From the NCBI GenBank assembly GCA_032622095.1, contig CP136067.1:80688705-80752704 (forward strand): 64,000 nt of DNA, given 5' to 3'. The notes beneath the pieces are model-generated. The model had not been told where the DNA came from and ran no database searches. It saw nothing but the letters and a program-made list of their open reading frames with translations. The stretch comes from Siphonodentalium dalli (lineage: Eukaryota > Mollusca > Scaphopoda > Gadilida > Siphonodentaliidae). The translations under genes were made by a program, and so were the position numbers. This document shows positions 35,508 to 50,500 of this stretch, in pieces (position 1 is the stretch's first letter; every line of letters starts with the position of its first letter).

Positions 35508-38500
35508 TTATTCATCACATTTCTCAACATCTAATGTTTGTGATTCTGCTCGTTTTGTTTTCTCTTTGATGTATTCTCTGAGCAGTTTCTCAGCCTTCAC
35601 ACGCTGGGTCAGTTTATTGCATTTCCCCTTGAATCGACCTCTATTGATGAAACCCTTTCCTTCCATTTGACTCGCAATTCTGAAAATGATCAAAATACGC
35701 AATGTACTATTATAATATGTCCTTTCTGGACATTTTTATCATATATAGGTAACAACAAAATGTGTGAAGTTGAAAACAATATCTCAGTTCTATATTTTAT
35801 ATAGACTCATTTTGGTTTGGTTTATTGGGATTTATCATCTGACGAACAATGGCTGAGATATCTGTGCGGAAAATAAAAAAAAACAAGTTTTCAAGATAAA
35901 CAAAGAAGGATAACTCTAGAATGGAAAAGGCGAACAATGTCATTTGCCCCTCTTGAACAGTCATGATGGTGAACGTCCAAACAAAATTTCATTAAGATCT
36001 GATGAATCATGTTTGAGATACCTCACTGCTATCAATGTAAATTAATCTATGTTAGATCCATTGTCTATTATATTATTAACATAGAAAATATTGGAAATGC
36101 CGTCAGATAAACACTGAAAACATTCAAATAAGTCATCAGCAATAATTTTGAAAAAGATGCCAGCTGCTTTCTAAATTGGCAATTCTCCAAAAACAACTCT
36201 GAAAATTTTCAGTTATATGTAGCTCACATTCTCAATGTCAGAAAACCCATTGGCTAGTACTGTGACAATCTCAAAGTACAAGAAAATTCAGTGTTGTTTT
36301 TATACAAACCTTGGACCAAGTTCATTGAGAAGTTCATCATCACCAGACAACAAGAACATTCCAGTTCCTTTATCATCACCGCAGGTTAGGAAGCAAATCA
36401 CATTCTAAAATATAGAGCCATTATTAAGATACAGTTTTGCTAAGGATTCATGCCATAAGGTAAGAGAAACAAGAGGTACATATCAGTGATCGAGATGTGG
36501 CATGATAAAATGTGGGCTCTCATGACTGGAGCTTCCTGAACTTTTGCGAAAACCCTGTGCCAATGTATTCTCTTATATAAGAGACCTTCCATATATAAGA
36601 GAATGCACTTGCTTACAAGGTCAATGTAAATAATGTTAGGCCAATGCATTCTCCTATATATACGAGGCTCCCTATGGAAGCCTAACTTTGATACAGCCCT
36701 CTTTATTCAGATTGATTGGCTTTGGCATTCGCTATGTCAACCCAGTTTGCTTCAGCAAATAGCTTCGGCATTGTTGATTGCCATAGCCAATTATGAGGAC
36801 TGTTGATATATCTGTGTTTTAGAGCCTAACCCTTTCTTGACGGGAGCTGTGCTGGTGCAGAATTAAAGTTCCTGTGCCAGTGAGTGCATTCTCTTATATA
36901 TGTGAGTCTCCCATTGGGAGCATCACATATATAAGAGAATGCACTGGCTTACAAGGTCAAAGTAAATATTGTTAAGCCAATGTATTCTCTTATATATGTG
37001 AGGCTCCCTATGAGAGACTCGCATATATAAGAGAATGCATTGGCACAGGGTTTTCGCAAAATTTCAGGGAGCTGTATTTATGGAAGAGTTAAATGGGAAA
37101 TAGTTTTCAACATGCAGCGCACACAGCTTTGGCTCACCACATTAAATGCCATCGTGCTTCAACAGTTGGATTCTTACAAAGTGCCCTAGTTGTGCTTTGC
37201 CAAACTATCATATTTAAAGTGATACATTTCATTGACAATAAAAATATATTCTGTTAAATTAAAAAAAAAATTATAGAAACAATTATCTGTGTCATATATA
37301 TAAACAGAGATTTGATAATTACCTGATCCATTTCATTGGCAATCATACTCAGTATATTGTCATCTGCTTCCTTCCTGCGAAAGAAAAAGGAAAAGTTATG
37401 CAGGTAAAGAACAATTAAGAAACAAATTAAGTGGTGTATAGATGACTTATTTCAACATTGACAGTCATGACCATTTAAACAAGAGCATCGCTAGGGCGTG
37501 GCAAAATACGCCCTTTAGCCATTTTGAATTGTACTACCGCAAAATAAAATAATAAGTTTAGCTTGCAAAGAATATCTGATATACCCCTAATTTCAATGCC
37601 AAAATGCGGTCAAATTCTAAGATTGAAAAATGTGTGTAATTTATCTGAAAATATTTGGACAGAACCTATATTCGAACTTGGTCTGTAGTTTTAGCTCAGA
37701 AACAGACATACCAGCTTCGGTTCAGATAACATAATCGAATCTGGAGTTATTGGTCGGAAACCAAAATTTCATGAAATCGGTCAAACTCTAAGTCGAAAAA
37801 GGGCCGTAACTCATGTAAAAATAATTGGACAGAACCCATATTCGAACTTGGCCTGTATCTTTAGCTGGGAAATACACATACCAACTTTGGTTCAGATCAA
37901 ATAATCCAAACTGGAGTTATCGGTCGGAAACCAAAAATGTTAACAGACGGTCAAATTCTAAGTCGAAAAAGGGCCGTAACTCATGTAAAAATAATTGGAC
38001 GGAACCCATATTCGAACTTGGCCTGTATCTTTAGCTGGGAAATACACATGTCAACTTTGGTTCAGATAAAATAATCCAAACTGAAGTTATCGATCGGAAA
38101 CCAAAAATGTTAACGGACGGACAGACAGACGGACGGACAGACTGACAACATAATAAGGTGTCAATGACATTGTAGCTCAACCTGGAAAGGTGTTAATTTT
38201 ATGCTGAGTCAACAATAGAATGAAAAAGAAGAAGGAAAGTTTCAGTAAAGGGATTGTGTTGTGTATATGAAATGGCTGCTGGTGGCCATGTTTTTTTTAC
38301 CAAATTTCAGGAAAAATTGATGGCTCCCATTTAGAGGTCACCCTGAAGATCCATATGAAGTTTGGTGATGATCGGTCGAGGGATGTGGTCTATAGGGTGT
38401 GCCAAAGGATTTAGTCATGTAAAAAATAAAATACAACATGGCTGGCTGCCAGTGGCCAAGTTTTTCATCGAAAATCGTTCAAATTCATTAAGTCCCATCT

Positions 38501-41500
38501 AAGTTCCAGAAATGAAGCAGTATATTCAAATCAAACTAATGGGTGCATTGAAAAGTGCACCTAAAAAAGCAAACATTGGTTTCTTTCCCAGACCAAAACA
38601 ATTTGATCAATATTACAACACTAGTTTCTTCAAAATGACAATATGAATATGCACTCTGAATGATAAAGATTGAAACCAACTGCACACATCTCAGTGAAGC
38701 TTTGAAACAGCCCTTTCTAATAATGACACATACCTGTGATAGATAAATATATTGTCATCATGATCCTTCATTTTGTAGTTTTGTACCTCAAGTATCACAA
38801 GATCCTTTAAAACATTGTAGGCAACCTGTGGGGAAAATAGCAACACTCCATAAACGAGAGGCCGATCAGGATCAGCAGATGTTTAACCCATAAGATGTTT
38901 AACCCATACCTTGGCGATAGCGATCAGCTATTTTCATAAATCCTTACACCAACCTTTTCAACAATTCACACCTTACTATTAAGTTCACAAGTGGCATAAA
39001 ACTTATTGGGCACCTTCCATATGAACATGGATGTGGCATTCAATTTCAACCTATTAGGTCACTCTAAAACAGATATGTCTTATAGAGTGATAAAGCTAAT
39101 TAAGCTCAGTCCGTAGTCAGGCAGAAGCACCATACATAGCAGTTAAAGATAAAATAGTTACAAAATTTAGTAAAATATGATTGATATTGATTGGATATAA
39201 AATATTTTAATGCAAAATTATGAGATAACTAGAGGTGAGATATGAGACTGGCCAGATTGAAGATACTAGAGTCATTCCATTGGATAGCATACGGCATGTC
39301 TATGGAATGGGTGGGTTAATTTTCTTCTAAGCTGATCATTGGAAAGTCTATAAACAGCAGAAATATGATTAAAGTTAGGGTTAGTATTTTCAAAACCATT
39401 CAATCGATACCAAAAGCTTTACAGGTGAAGAATGATTAACCTGGATGTGATTATAAGAGCGATTGGGTGAAAAATGTTTAGTTATCACATTGTGTCAACA
39501 AGATTGGTGGAGGATGTTAATATTTTAAAGCAAATAAACCAAATGACACTCTTTATGCAGGTTAGGTGTGTGTTATCATAAACCATGACATGAAATATAA
39601 ACACAATCAATGAAAAATATTTGAGTTATCAAATCAGATAGCAAGGGGTTAATCTTACCCACATTAATGAACTGATCAACACAATAAAAAGCATGTAATT
39701 GGATTTAGAAGCCCATACAATAAGTCAGTCTCAAGAATACAAGCAACGTTATTATTATCCTGAAGCCCAAATGCAATGGAGGGAATTTCAAAATAAGACA
39801 TTTCCTCTAATGATGAATATTCAATTGGTGGTTTTTAGAAATCCTTACTTAACCTGGCTCAAAGTGAAAGGTATAATTTAATATCTGCCTATCGGATGTC
39901 ATGTGTCTATGGAATGGTTTAATTTTAATCCCAAAATCCATGCAAGTGAAAAGTGGATCACCATAAACCTGGACATAGAATCAGAGAACGATCAAATGAA
40001 ACGCATCAAAACCATGTGTGGAGAGGGTTAATCATTTTCAATGACATCATATGATTGAAGTATGGAATGGGTGGGTTAATTTTTTTCTAAGATAAGATAC
40101 AGTGTCTAATGTCTGTGAACAAGTGCTGCTAGCTGGCCAAGTACTGGTCTATTATGTCTATAAACTTAGAATCTAATAATTCACTGCTCTGTGTGAATGT
40201 GATTTTCTCTTAAAATTCACAGTGTATTAATTACATTATCAGTTACTTGAATTATAAAGGACCATAACTCTGTTAAAATATATCAGATCAAACCCAAATT
40301 CTAATTTGATCTGTATTTTGGGGTGAGGACCACATGTACCAAATGTGGCCGCAATCAGATGAAAAATAACACATCGCAGCTTGGATGAATTATATTTAAA
40401 AACAAGAGTGGAAAGGGTCAACTAAACAATACCAAAATCCATACAGATGAAGAACGTGCTAAGAAAAACCTAGGTAAGAAATATGAGGCAGATCAGAAGA
40501 AAACTGTTTGACTTAGATGTATCAGATAGCATTTGTGTGCAGGGTTAATTATTTTCTAAACCGTTCAATACCAAAAACTATACAGTTGAGGGGTGTGTCA
40601 TCATAAACCTACATATAAAATATGAACACAATCCGACAAAAAATACTTAAGTTATGGCATCGGATAGAACATGACCATGTATGGCTGGAAAGTGTTAATC
40701 ATTTCTAAACTGATCAACCGATCGATACCAAAAACTATACAGGTGAGGGGTGTGTCATCATAAACATGCAAATAAAATTTGAAAAGGACCGACTAAAAAT
40801 GCTTGAGTAATCGTGTCGGATAGCAAGTGTCTACGGACGGACGGATGGACGGATGGAAGGACAAAACGTCAGATGGTTGATCTGGATGTCGGCATTATTG
40901 CATACCATACATGGTATGGGTATACATAAAAAGAATTTTATTGGAATCTCAATATTAAACTGCGACTGTTCTTTCAAGTAAAAGAGTTGATATCATATCA
41001 AAATTCAACTTATGAAGGACTCAAAATATTGAAAATCTCACATGTCAAATATTAGTCAAATCAGCAGTCAGATATTTTCTTGAGTTACAATGCAGACAAG
41101 CTCAAAATTTGTGGAACTTGACTAATTAAAGAATGTAATAATTCAGACCAAACTCGTTTTATATTATATAGTATCAATTCATCATATGATAACAATTCAG
41201 CTTTGATTATCTTCAATATTTTCATGTAGATATACCAACCTTTTCTGCCATCTTGTAGCCCTTCACAGCTTTCTCGGCCAATTCTGTATGTTGTTCCAGG
41301 GGTCCTCTGCAAATGAAAGATATATTTAAATGATATGGTTTGTTTGAACTTCCAAATTAATATATTAGTAATTTGTAAGGAGGGATATAAAAACATGCAT
41401 AATCAGAATTTTTTTTTTTTAAACATTCTTTCTTTATCAAAATTTCCTGTCCAATATTCATACAAAAACTGTAACAAAAAAGGCCCCTTTTTGTCCCCGA

Positions 41501-44500
41501 AGCTGCCCAAACTCAGAAGTGTTAATTTCGATGACTTCAGCAAATCATTATGAGGAATATAGTCCACATAATGTACCTCTATGCCTCTATGGACCTATGT
41601 TGATTCCTGGAATAGGGTAGGAATGTGACAAAGGCATGAATACTAGGTATACTAAAGGCTCCATACTGCCATGAGCTTTTGAAGATACTACTGACTGACT
41701 TATTCATAAAGGAAAGTGTCAATGGCACTGTAGCTCAACTTGGAAAGAGAATGAATGTCATACAGTAGTCAATGGAGCGAACAGGAATGCGGAAACAGTT
41801 TCCATATCAGATGCATAACAAGAGCATCACTAGGGAGTGGCAAAACAGGCCAGTGGTAATTCCAACAAAGGGCCATAACTGGTGAAAATTGGCAGGCAGA
41901 ACCCAAATTTGACCTGTATTTTGGGCTAGTAAATTCACATACTAAATTACATTCCATTCCATTCAGTTCAGACTTACTAAAGTTATCATCGGGAAACAAA
42001 CAAATCGAGACGGATGGACTATTAAGATAATACATCCCGTTTTTTAAAGTTAATTACCACTGTATTGTAGAAGCAAAGTTTGTCCCATTTGTGCTCATTG
42101 AGACTTTTTCCCACACTGTCATTATGTATACTCATCTACATCATTAGGCTTACTTCAATATGACAGTCATAGCTCTTTCCACTTCATGTAGTCGACTCAA
42201 GTATTGAAGAACTCTCTCTCCAACAACAAAATTCAAATTACATGTATTCTTTTTCTTTCCTTTCTCCACACTTAAGAGTTTGATACACTGAAAAGAGAAA
42301 TACAGTGAGAATCTGATATTGTTATATATAGACCTCTCACATAAACAAGCATACTAAAATTGTCTCCTTATTTGGTTATTAAATCGACCCACTGACAATA
42401 AAATTCCGTGTTGTGACCGATATAGCAACAGATTGTAAACAAAAACAAACGCGCACGTGGTTTTCAGACACACTGTAAAATGAAGCTCCATGGCGGCATT
42501 AGGGTGATGAGTTTATGACCGCATTATTAATGTACGTCAACTAACGACATGCCCAAATATACCGGCAAAATAATGCTACACAATATTTACACGAACGCAA
42601 TCGCAAAGAATACATCTGTCCCAAAACTTCCAACGGTGTCTGAAAAGAACGGACTGTAACAACCGGATGATATAGGCCTACGGTAATTTACCGAACGGAA
42701 GCCGGAGTGTATATTTACCGGAAGATCTAAAACAATTTTGCCAACATCCGGGAAATAGTGTCAACATGTCGTCCCAAACAAGTGCCAGCAGCGTGTTGGC
42801 ACTTAAGTTTTTTAAATGCATACACATGGCGCAAGGCAGAAACAAAATGACAAAGGTTCCCCACTGCAACACCTTTTTTCAAGTCTATGAAAAGAATCAC
42901 CCCAAAGGCCTTGACGCCCAATTATGTGGAAAGTTATTCTACACTGTTGTAAATATTGAAACTAGTTGTTTTATTGAATAATAATGAACATATGTACAAT
43001 TTGCACATGTAGATTAAATACAAGGCACTGAAATTCAGTACATACATTGTTAGCCTTCACAATAAGTTCATAAATGACATAATTATTAGAAAGATAGCAC
43101 AAATATGATATTTGAATTTCCCCGCGAAAAAATAAAGTGAAAAAAAAAAATAAAGTGAAAAGCCACCCCCCCCCCCCGCCCCTGTTTTTTTTATGGATGG
43201 GAGTGGAAACACACCTATTTTTCGCTTTGGCCTAAGTGAAAATGGTTTTAAAGCAACTTTTCCTTGCATCGTTTGTGGGGAAAAGAAGCAATTTATAATA
43301 TAATAATAACAGCACTACCTTTTGAAGCTATTTAATTTAAATATAATTTGTGCTCACCGTTAGGCCACGGTTTTTTTATTTTGTGGTTTACGGATTTTTT
43401 CTGCCATAATCAACTTGGGTAGGACGAAAACAAATAAAAAAATAAAAACTGAAAAATTTAGTATTAAAGAAGAATCAACAGAGAAACAAAGAACAGCGCG
43501 ATTTTATTGTATATTTATGTTAAATTAATGTTTTGTGTATATTCTTGTGTAATTGTTAATAAACTGCCTTTAATAATTTCACTAATTAAATCAGTCATAA
43601 ATCCCCAAGCCGGTAGATATATCTCAGGTTTGAAGTGAGTTATATAATAGGAACGAAGTGACTCAGGGACAAAGTGACATGTTCCCATATTAATCAAAGT
43701 ATTTTGTTTGCATTAGGCCTACATTTCTGCAGTATTAATATATAAAGAAAAGAAATGAGGTGCCCCATTTGCAGAAATACTTTTACAAACACATTTTTTA
43801 GCTTTAATTTCTCTCCACCTAGTCGAAAATCTACGGGATACTAAAGATAAATTCAATGTATAGTCAATTTTGAACTACTCCCCACCATGAAAACACATCC
43901 ACTGAAAAAGTGTGAAAAATAATTGGTTGTTTTTGGGGACAAAAGTAACAAAACACATGTCACAAGTTCGTTTTAATACAATGAAGGGATACATACATGT
44001 TTGTATGTCGGGTTTATCAATGGGACATTTAATTTCTACCCTTGATTTATTTTACAAACAAGCTGCCGCTTGTATAAATGTTAACGACGAACGATTTTGG
44101 ATTTACAGAAATATACTTCCAAGGTTTGGAAGGGAGGTAATTCACTATTAAATAAACGGGTATATAAAAACATGCACCGGAACATTTCCCCGGATTGTTT
44201 TCATTCGACAAATTGGAAAGGATGGGAGACTGTCACCAGGGGAGGGGTTGTACAAATATAATTTTGACAATCAATATGCGATTTATTCGTTCAATATTCG
44301 AGCCACTTTTTGGCGTACCTTTGAGATGGAAGGTTGGTGTGCGCTAAATAGTACGTAGCGCCACCGCTCGAGTGAAAATATTCCGTTTAAAAATAGATAT
44401 ATGGGAAAACCGGTTTACCAAAATAGAATTGGATGGCGTAAAAATGAGTTCCTATCGTCAATCTTTCAATAAAAATATGTACGTTTGGACCCAAATATGT

Positions 44501-47500
44501 GGGTCGGCGGAAAATATAAAATATTTTTTTTTTTTACAATTTATTTTTTAGGTCGGGGGGTTTTCCACTCGGTCAGCGGATCCGTAAACCACAAAATCAA
44601 AAAAACGTCGCCTTACTCAGCTTGTGTCATCAAACAACATGTTTTTTTTCATTACTCACAGTACACTGAAAAAACTTAAATATCCCCATGCATACAACTT
44701 TTTTATTCGTGATCAATCTGTTGGAAACATTTTAATCGGTACAAAATAATTGTACAACATATTTTTTATACCAGTGAGATCAAACAGACCTATTTACCAA
44801 TTCAAATTTCCAATTCTTTTTGTAATTGGTAACTATGTTCAAGAATGTGGTTAAACACGCATTGTATTGCATCTGCAAACTCAGTAAAAACAAGAGCATC
44901 GCTAGGGCGTGGCAAAATATGGGTGTATAAACATCAATCATACTTTATAGGGTAATTTTTGGCAAAATAAATCACATGAAATCTATCAACTAACTTTTAT
45001 AAACATCTGTTCGGGTAATAATGGCCATGTGCAACAGTGTGCAACAGTGTGCAACTGAAATTATACTCAGAGCTAGCCGATACAGAGGCAGAATGCTTCA
45101 TTGGCATGTGCTTCAGAAATAAAACATTATATTAAACCACGATCTTATACTTTTCAAAATGTTTTGGCCTAAGAAATGGGAAATTAACTTTGCATGGCCT
45201 TAGCTCTTATTATATGAGATAGCACAAACATGTATGGAAGGCATACCTGGAGTTGACTGAGATTAGCCATATGAGTTCCACAGCACAGATTTTCATCCAC
45301 ACCTTCTATTTCAATTAGACGTACTGGTCCAACATGGTCAGCAGGTAGTCCTCTCGATCTTGCCTGGAAACAGGCATTAATAGACCAATGATGATCAAAG
45401 AGATAAAATGCAGTAAGTTAATCAACAAATGAGAGATATGATTCTGATAATTTATCCCTTTGATTACTAAATACGATTTAAAGAGCAGTTCCCAGTTCAG
45501 ATAATAAGTTAAACAGTCTAACATTTCGCATCAATGAATAGAAACAAACCTTCTGCACTTGTCTAAGGCCAATATAAAAATATGCCTAAGAAATTGGAAT
45601 CTAAGCCCAATATAAAAAAAATGCCTAAGAAATTAAGTTAATTTCCCATTTCTTAGGCCATTTCCCTTCACGACCCTATTTTAGTTACCTCCAAATTATT
45701 TTTTTTGGTTTGGATATCTCTTTACATGTATATGTAAATTTTATTCTTGCCTTAACAATCAAATTAGATTACAATGACCCATTAGTCAGTCTATTTTGAT
45801 CAAATTGGACAATCTAAATCACCTTGTATCATATAAGTTAGGATACTGCTTCAATGTCTAGAAGACTAGAGCTGTCTATGAACTTTATGTTAGGAAGAAA
45901 GAATAAAATAAAAAAAAATAATTTGCCCTCCCGCCCCATTTCTATGAAAAAGTTGGCTGTAAATCTAGTAATTTATTTATATTGGCCTAATCTACATGTA
46001 TTTGTCTGGCTGTCGGCTGCTTATATTTGCTGAACATCCCTCAAGATGAATAATAGACCATTCCATAGTATACTCTTATTTGCCATCAAATGTGTAACAG
46101 CATAAACAGGGCGAGGAACCAAGGTCATAAAAAATGCTCAAAAAAGACATATCACATTGAAGTGAGTATTCATCGTTTTCTGCACAATATAAATAACTCA
46201 ATCAAAAAAGATATGTATCAATTTTTTCTAGCTCACTATGAATCCCGTCCCCATAAAAATATGACAATAAATAAGGTATGTGTTCATGTGACTTCGGTCA
46301 CCATTTTACGAGGTTGTGAAGTTTGAACAACAAAAGCTCCTTTAAAACAAGCCAGTTCGATAACCAGTTTTTGTGTTCTGCAAGATGAGTTGTTGCGATA
46401 GCTCATTAGTCCAATAGCTTGGGATAGCTCATTAGTCCAATAACTTGTTGATATCTTTGGAAAATATAGAAAACAAGAGCATCGCTAGGGTGTGGCAAAA
46501 TACGCACATTGTTTGTCCAAAAGGTAGTCATGAACAAAGGCCCAACTGATGTGATAGTGCAACGTTAACGCTCAAAATCAAATTTCATTCCATTCAGTTC
46601 AGACTTACCAAAGTTATCATCCGGAAACGAAAATTGAGTGAAAAGTCCAACAAAAAGGGCCATAACTCTGGAGAAAATTGTCGGGCAGAACCCGAAATCG
46701 ACCTGACCTGTATTTTGGGCTAGTAAACTGACATACTAAATTTCATTCCAATCAGTTAAGACTTACTCGTTATTATGACGAAATGAAAATTTAGTGGAAA
46801 TTCCAACAAAAATGGCCATAAGTCTGGTGAAAATTGGCAGCCAGAACCCAAATTCGAACTTTACCTGTATTTTGTTCTTGTAAACCCACATACCAAAGTT
46901 CATTACATTCAGTTCAGACTTAATAATGTTATCGTCCGGAAATGAAAAATGCTAACAGACCCATGTATTGAAATAATATGAAATGTATTGAATTTGTTTT
47001 TCTTTAACATATCTTCAAAGATATATGCTACATGACTTATGATATTGAGATGAATAGATCAAATTTTTAATATCAACCTTTATTAAACCTATCCAGTCCA
47101 GTGACTATTTGTAATTGGAAAAACAATTAAATATCCTACCTACCTACATGTACCTACTCATTCTTGAAATTTTGGGTACAGTCAGGGGAAACAAATATAT
47201 TTTTAAATGTGGCCTTATCACCTGGACAACAAAAGTTTCAGACGGACGGAAAGATGACCAGACTATGGATGGACTGACACTGCTCATTTCTATAGTCTCC
47301 TGAAACATTTTTTGAGGGACAACTAAAGATTCACCTTGATAACAGAGGGGTGGTCCTTATCGGTGTATATATGGGTGTGGACTTTCACGCAGTCTCGAAT
47401 CTTCTGATTACAAGCCGTTTCCAATTCAGATATCTGATCGTTGGTCATAGATCCAACATCAAGCTCAATGAAGGAAGTCTTTGAGCCTAAGTTCCTGGAA

Positions 47501-50500
47501 GAGAAGAAAAATGTTTCATAAATTTCACATGTCAGAAACACAAATTTCATATTCTATTATCATATGACTCTATTTTGGTTGATTTCCATGTGAAATACTA
47601 TGTTGACATGTCAACACAAATTATTGATTTTGCCACTGCTTCTCAACAAGCAAGAAATTGGTGTCACATTTGAGTTAAAACCCCCCAAAAAAATGTAGCT
47701 TTGAAGGTTTATTATAAGGGTGGGCATGATGGTATTATTATATGTGTGTCCGTAGGTTACCAGTATGGAAAGCTAGTATAAATACTTGAAAATCATATTT
47801 GCTAAAACAGAAACACAACACAAAATATCTCATGATGATTGACTGTCTTGGCTGGCAGATATTCAGACCGGTTATCTCTATCTCTCAATTATGAGTTATG
47901 AAATTGTGCAGAGCACTGTGTTCAAAATATAAAGAAAGCCTCCTCGCATCATGGTTGGTAATATGGAACAACATCAGTTGAAAATAAAATTTGCTGTCAT
48001 CGGGTTGCGGAAATGTAGAGTGATGCAACTTGAGGGGAAAGATCTATACTTTCATCCGATAGCTCAATTTGGTCATTCATAGTGGTGGTGGTTAATGAAA
48101 CCCAGGCCTGAAGTCTACGTCTCACCCATTGGAGATGACAAAAAAAAATTTCACCTGATTAGGGTTGAAACGATTAATCGACTAGTCGTAGACGACGCTG
48201 AAATGTCAGAACGTCGACTCTGAATTTTGCCGTCGACTAGTCGGAATATAGTGTATTAGTTTCATGTATAACGTTTTCAAGATCGATTCCGGCATAAACG
48301 GTGTTAACTGCGCGTAAGTTATGGTAAGTATAACGTTTGGTGGCACCCGGAATTGACAGTGTTACTAGTATAGACACACACGGACCGGTGACCCGACTAT
48401 TAATTGGACGAATGAAATTGACAACACAATGTCTCACTCGTCGTTTGAGGTCAAAGACATGATGGCAATGATTGACGCGGCTTTGTAGTTTGTCCGAGAC
48501 TGCTTTGATACAGACACTGTGTATATTTCCATTGATCTCGCACCGTCGGATTATGATGCGACGCTGGGTGCAGGTCGCTTAAGGTGACGTCATTTGTGCT
48601 ACCGTATATAAATGATACTGACATTAAGAACTGGCTATCGTATTCTACAACGTAGCCTATACTATAGGGCGTATTTAGTCGGAACATTAACATTTTATAG
48701 TGACACCGGTTTATTGGTGATCACGTGACTAAACGAAATAATCTTGAACGCTGATATTAAATTTAAAACCTGTATAAATGATTGTGTATCTAATCATTAT
48801 CCACCACATGTCTAATTATATAATTACATTCAGTGTGTTGGATAAATATCAAGATGTTTACAGTATTATTTCCCAAATAAATTGGTGTCCATGCAGGGAA
48901 ATGCGCAACGCAATAGAACACCATTGCATCAGTCATCAGTGTACGCCATGTACGATGAATTTTCCGTACAATGTTATGTTTGAAAGTTTTGATATCGGGT
49001 ACCGACTAGTCGACGCAACGCGACTTTTGGGCCTCGACTAGTCGACTCTGAAATTCACTAATCGTTTCAACACTACACCTGATCTTGTTCATTGTTGCTT
49101 GAGAGTGAGAAATTCAAGAGATTTTGTTCTTTTTCTGGAGAGAAAAGGTTCCTGATTTCAGTTCTAGAAGTAAGAAAATGGCATCTTTCAGGTAAAAAAT
49201 TAAAATTTTCATCCCATGGTTGGCCCTATCAGATCCTTGGACCCTAAATGGAGTTGATTGAAATATCAGCCCTATGATGATGGCTGTGACACAAAGGATT
49301 TAGAAAAAACCTTTTTGAGCTAAAAAGAGTATGTAACACTAAAATGACATGTACCATGATGTTGTGTTGTATCCGAACATGGAAGTCGCCAGAGCTGTAA
49401 TCAGGTGCTGCCCTGTAATGACAAAAGGAAAAAAATTAATGATACAGTAGTTAAGTATTTGTCTTATCATCACTGCCATCACTGAGTTTGATATCTCCTG
49501 CTGTCTGCTCATACATGGAAATGCAAAACTCTACAAAGTTGTGACCCTTGGTCAACGATACTTATTAACCTACAACCATTTCTTTACTGTTTACTCAATG
49601 GATTCTCCCACCCAGTTATAAAAGTATACATTTGGATTGGTCTATTATTCATTTGGAGGGATGATCAGGAAATATAAGTAGATGACAGACAGATTAACAG
49701 ATTATACAAGTTCAGAAGGATTTGTTGGTGGGAAATGTTCAGATAATAAGATCAACAAACGTCCTATGGCCATTTGTTGAACTAATTATCTGAAATTTTC
49801 TTTACCCTCTCATGATGGGCGCTGCGCTGGTATGACATTGAAGATTATGTGCCAGTGCATTCCCTTATATATGTGAGTCTCCTATAGGGAACCTCGCATA
49901 TATAAGAGAATGCACTGGCTTACAAGGTCAAGGTAAATACTGTTAGGACAATATATTTTTTTATATATGCAAGGCCCCCTATGGGAGACTTGCTTATATA
50001 AGAGAATGCATTTGGCACAGGGTTTTCGCTAAATTTCAGGACGCTCCAGTTGTGAAAGGGTCAAAGGAACTACATAGGCCATTTGTTGAACTTATTATCT
50101 GAATATTCCACACATATTTTATATGCTCGGAATGAAATATCGAAGTCATAGTATTACTTATTCTGGTTCGAGAAGAAAATGAGGCCAGAGAGTTCAGTCT
50201 GGCACAAACAGAATAAGTTAAAGTTTATGGCCAATTATCAGAAATCTTCCATGGAGGATCCATATGGGTTTATTGTCCAAATATGGGACGGGGTCGTCAA
50301 CAAAGTAGAAACAATGCTCATTTAAGCAGAAAGTTCAACCGAAGGCCTTCTTCAGTGCTTCATTCAATGAATTTTACATTATAAACCCTTTCAGTGCCAA
50401 GTCCGATTTTTGTATCAACCCATATTTCCTTGAAAAATGATCAAGGAAATATGGGTTGATACAAAAATCGGACTTGGCACTGAAAGGGTTAAGCTACAGT

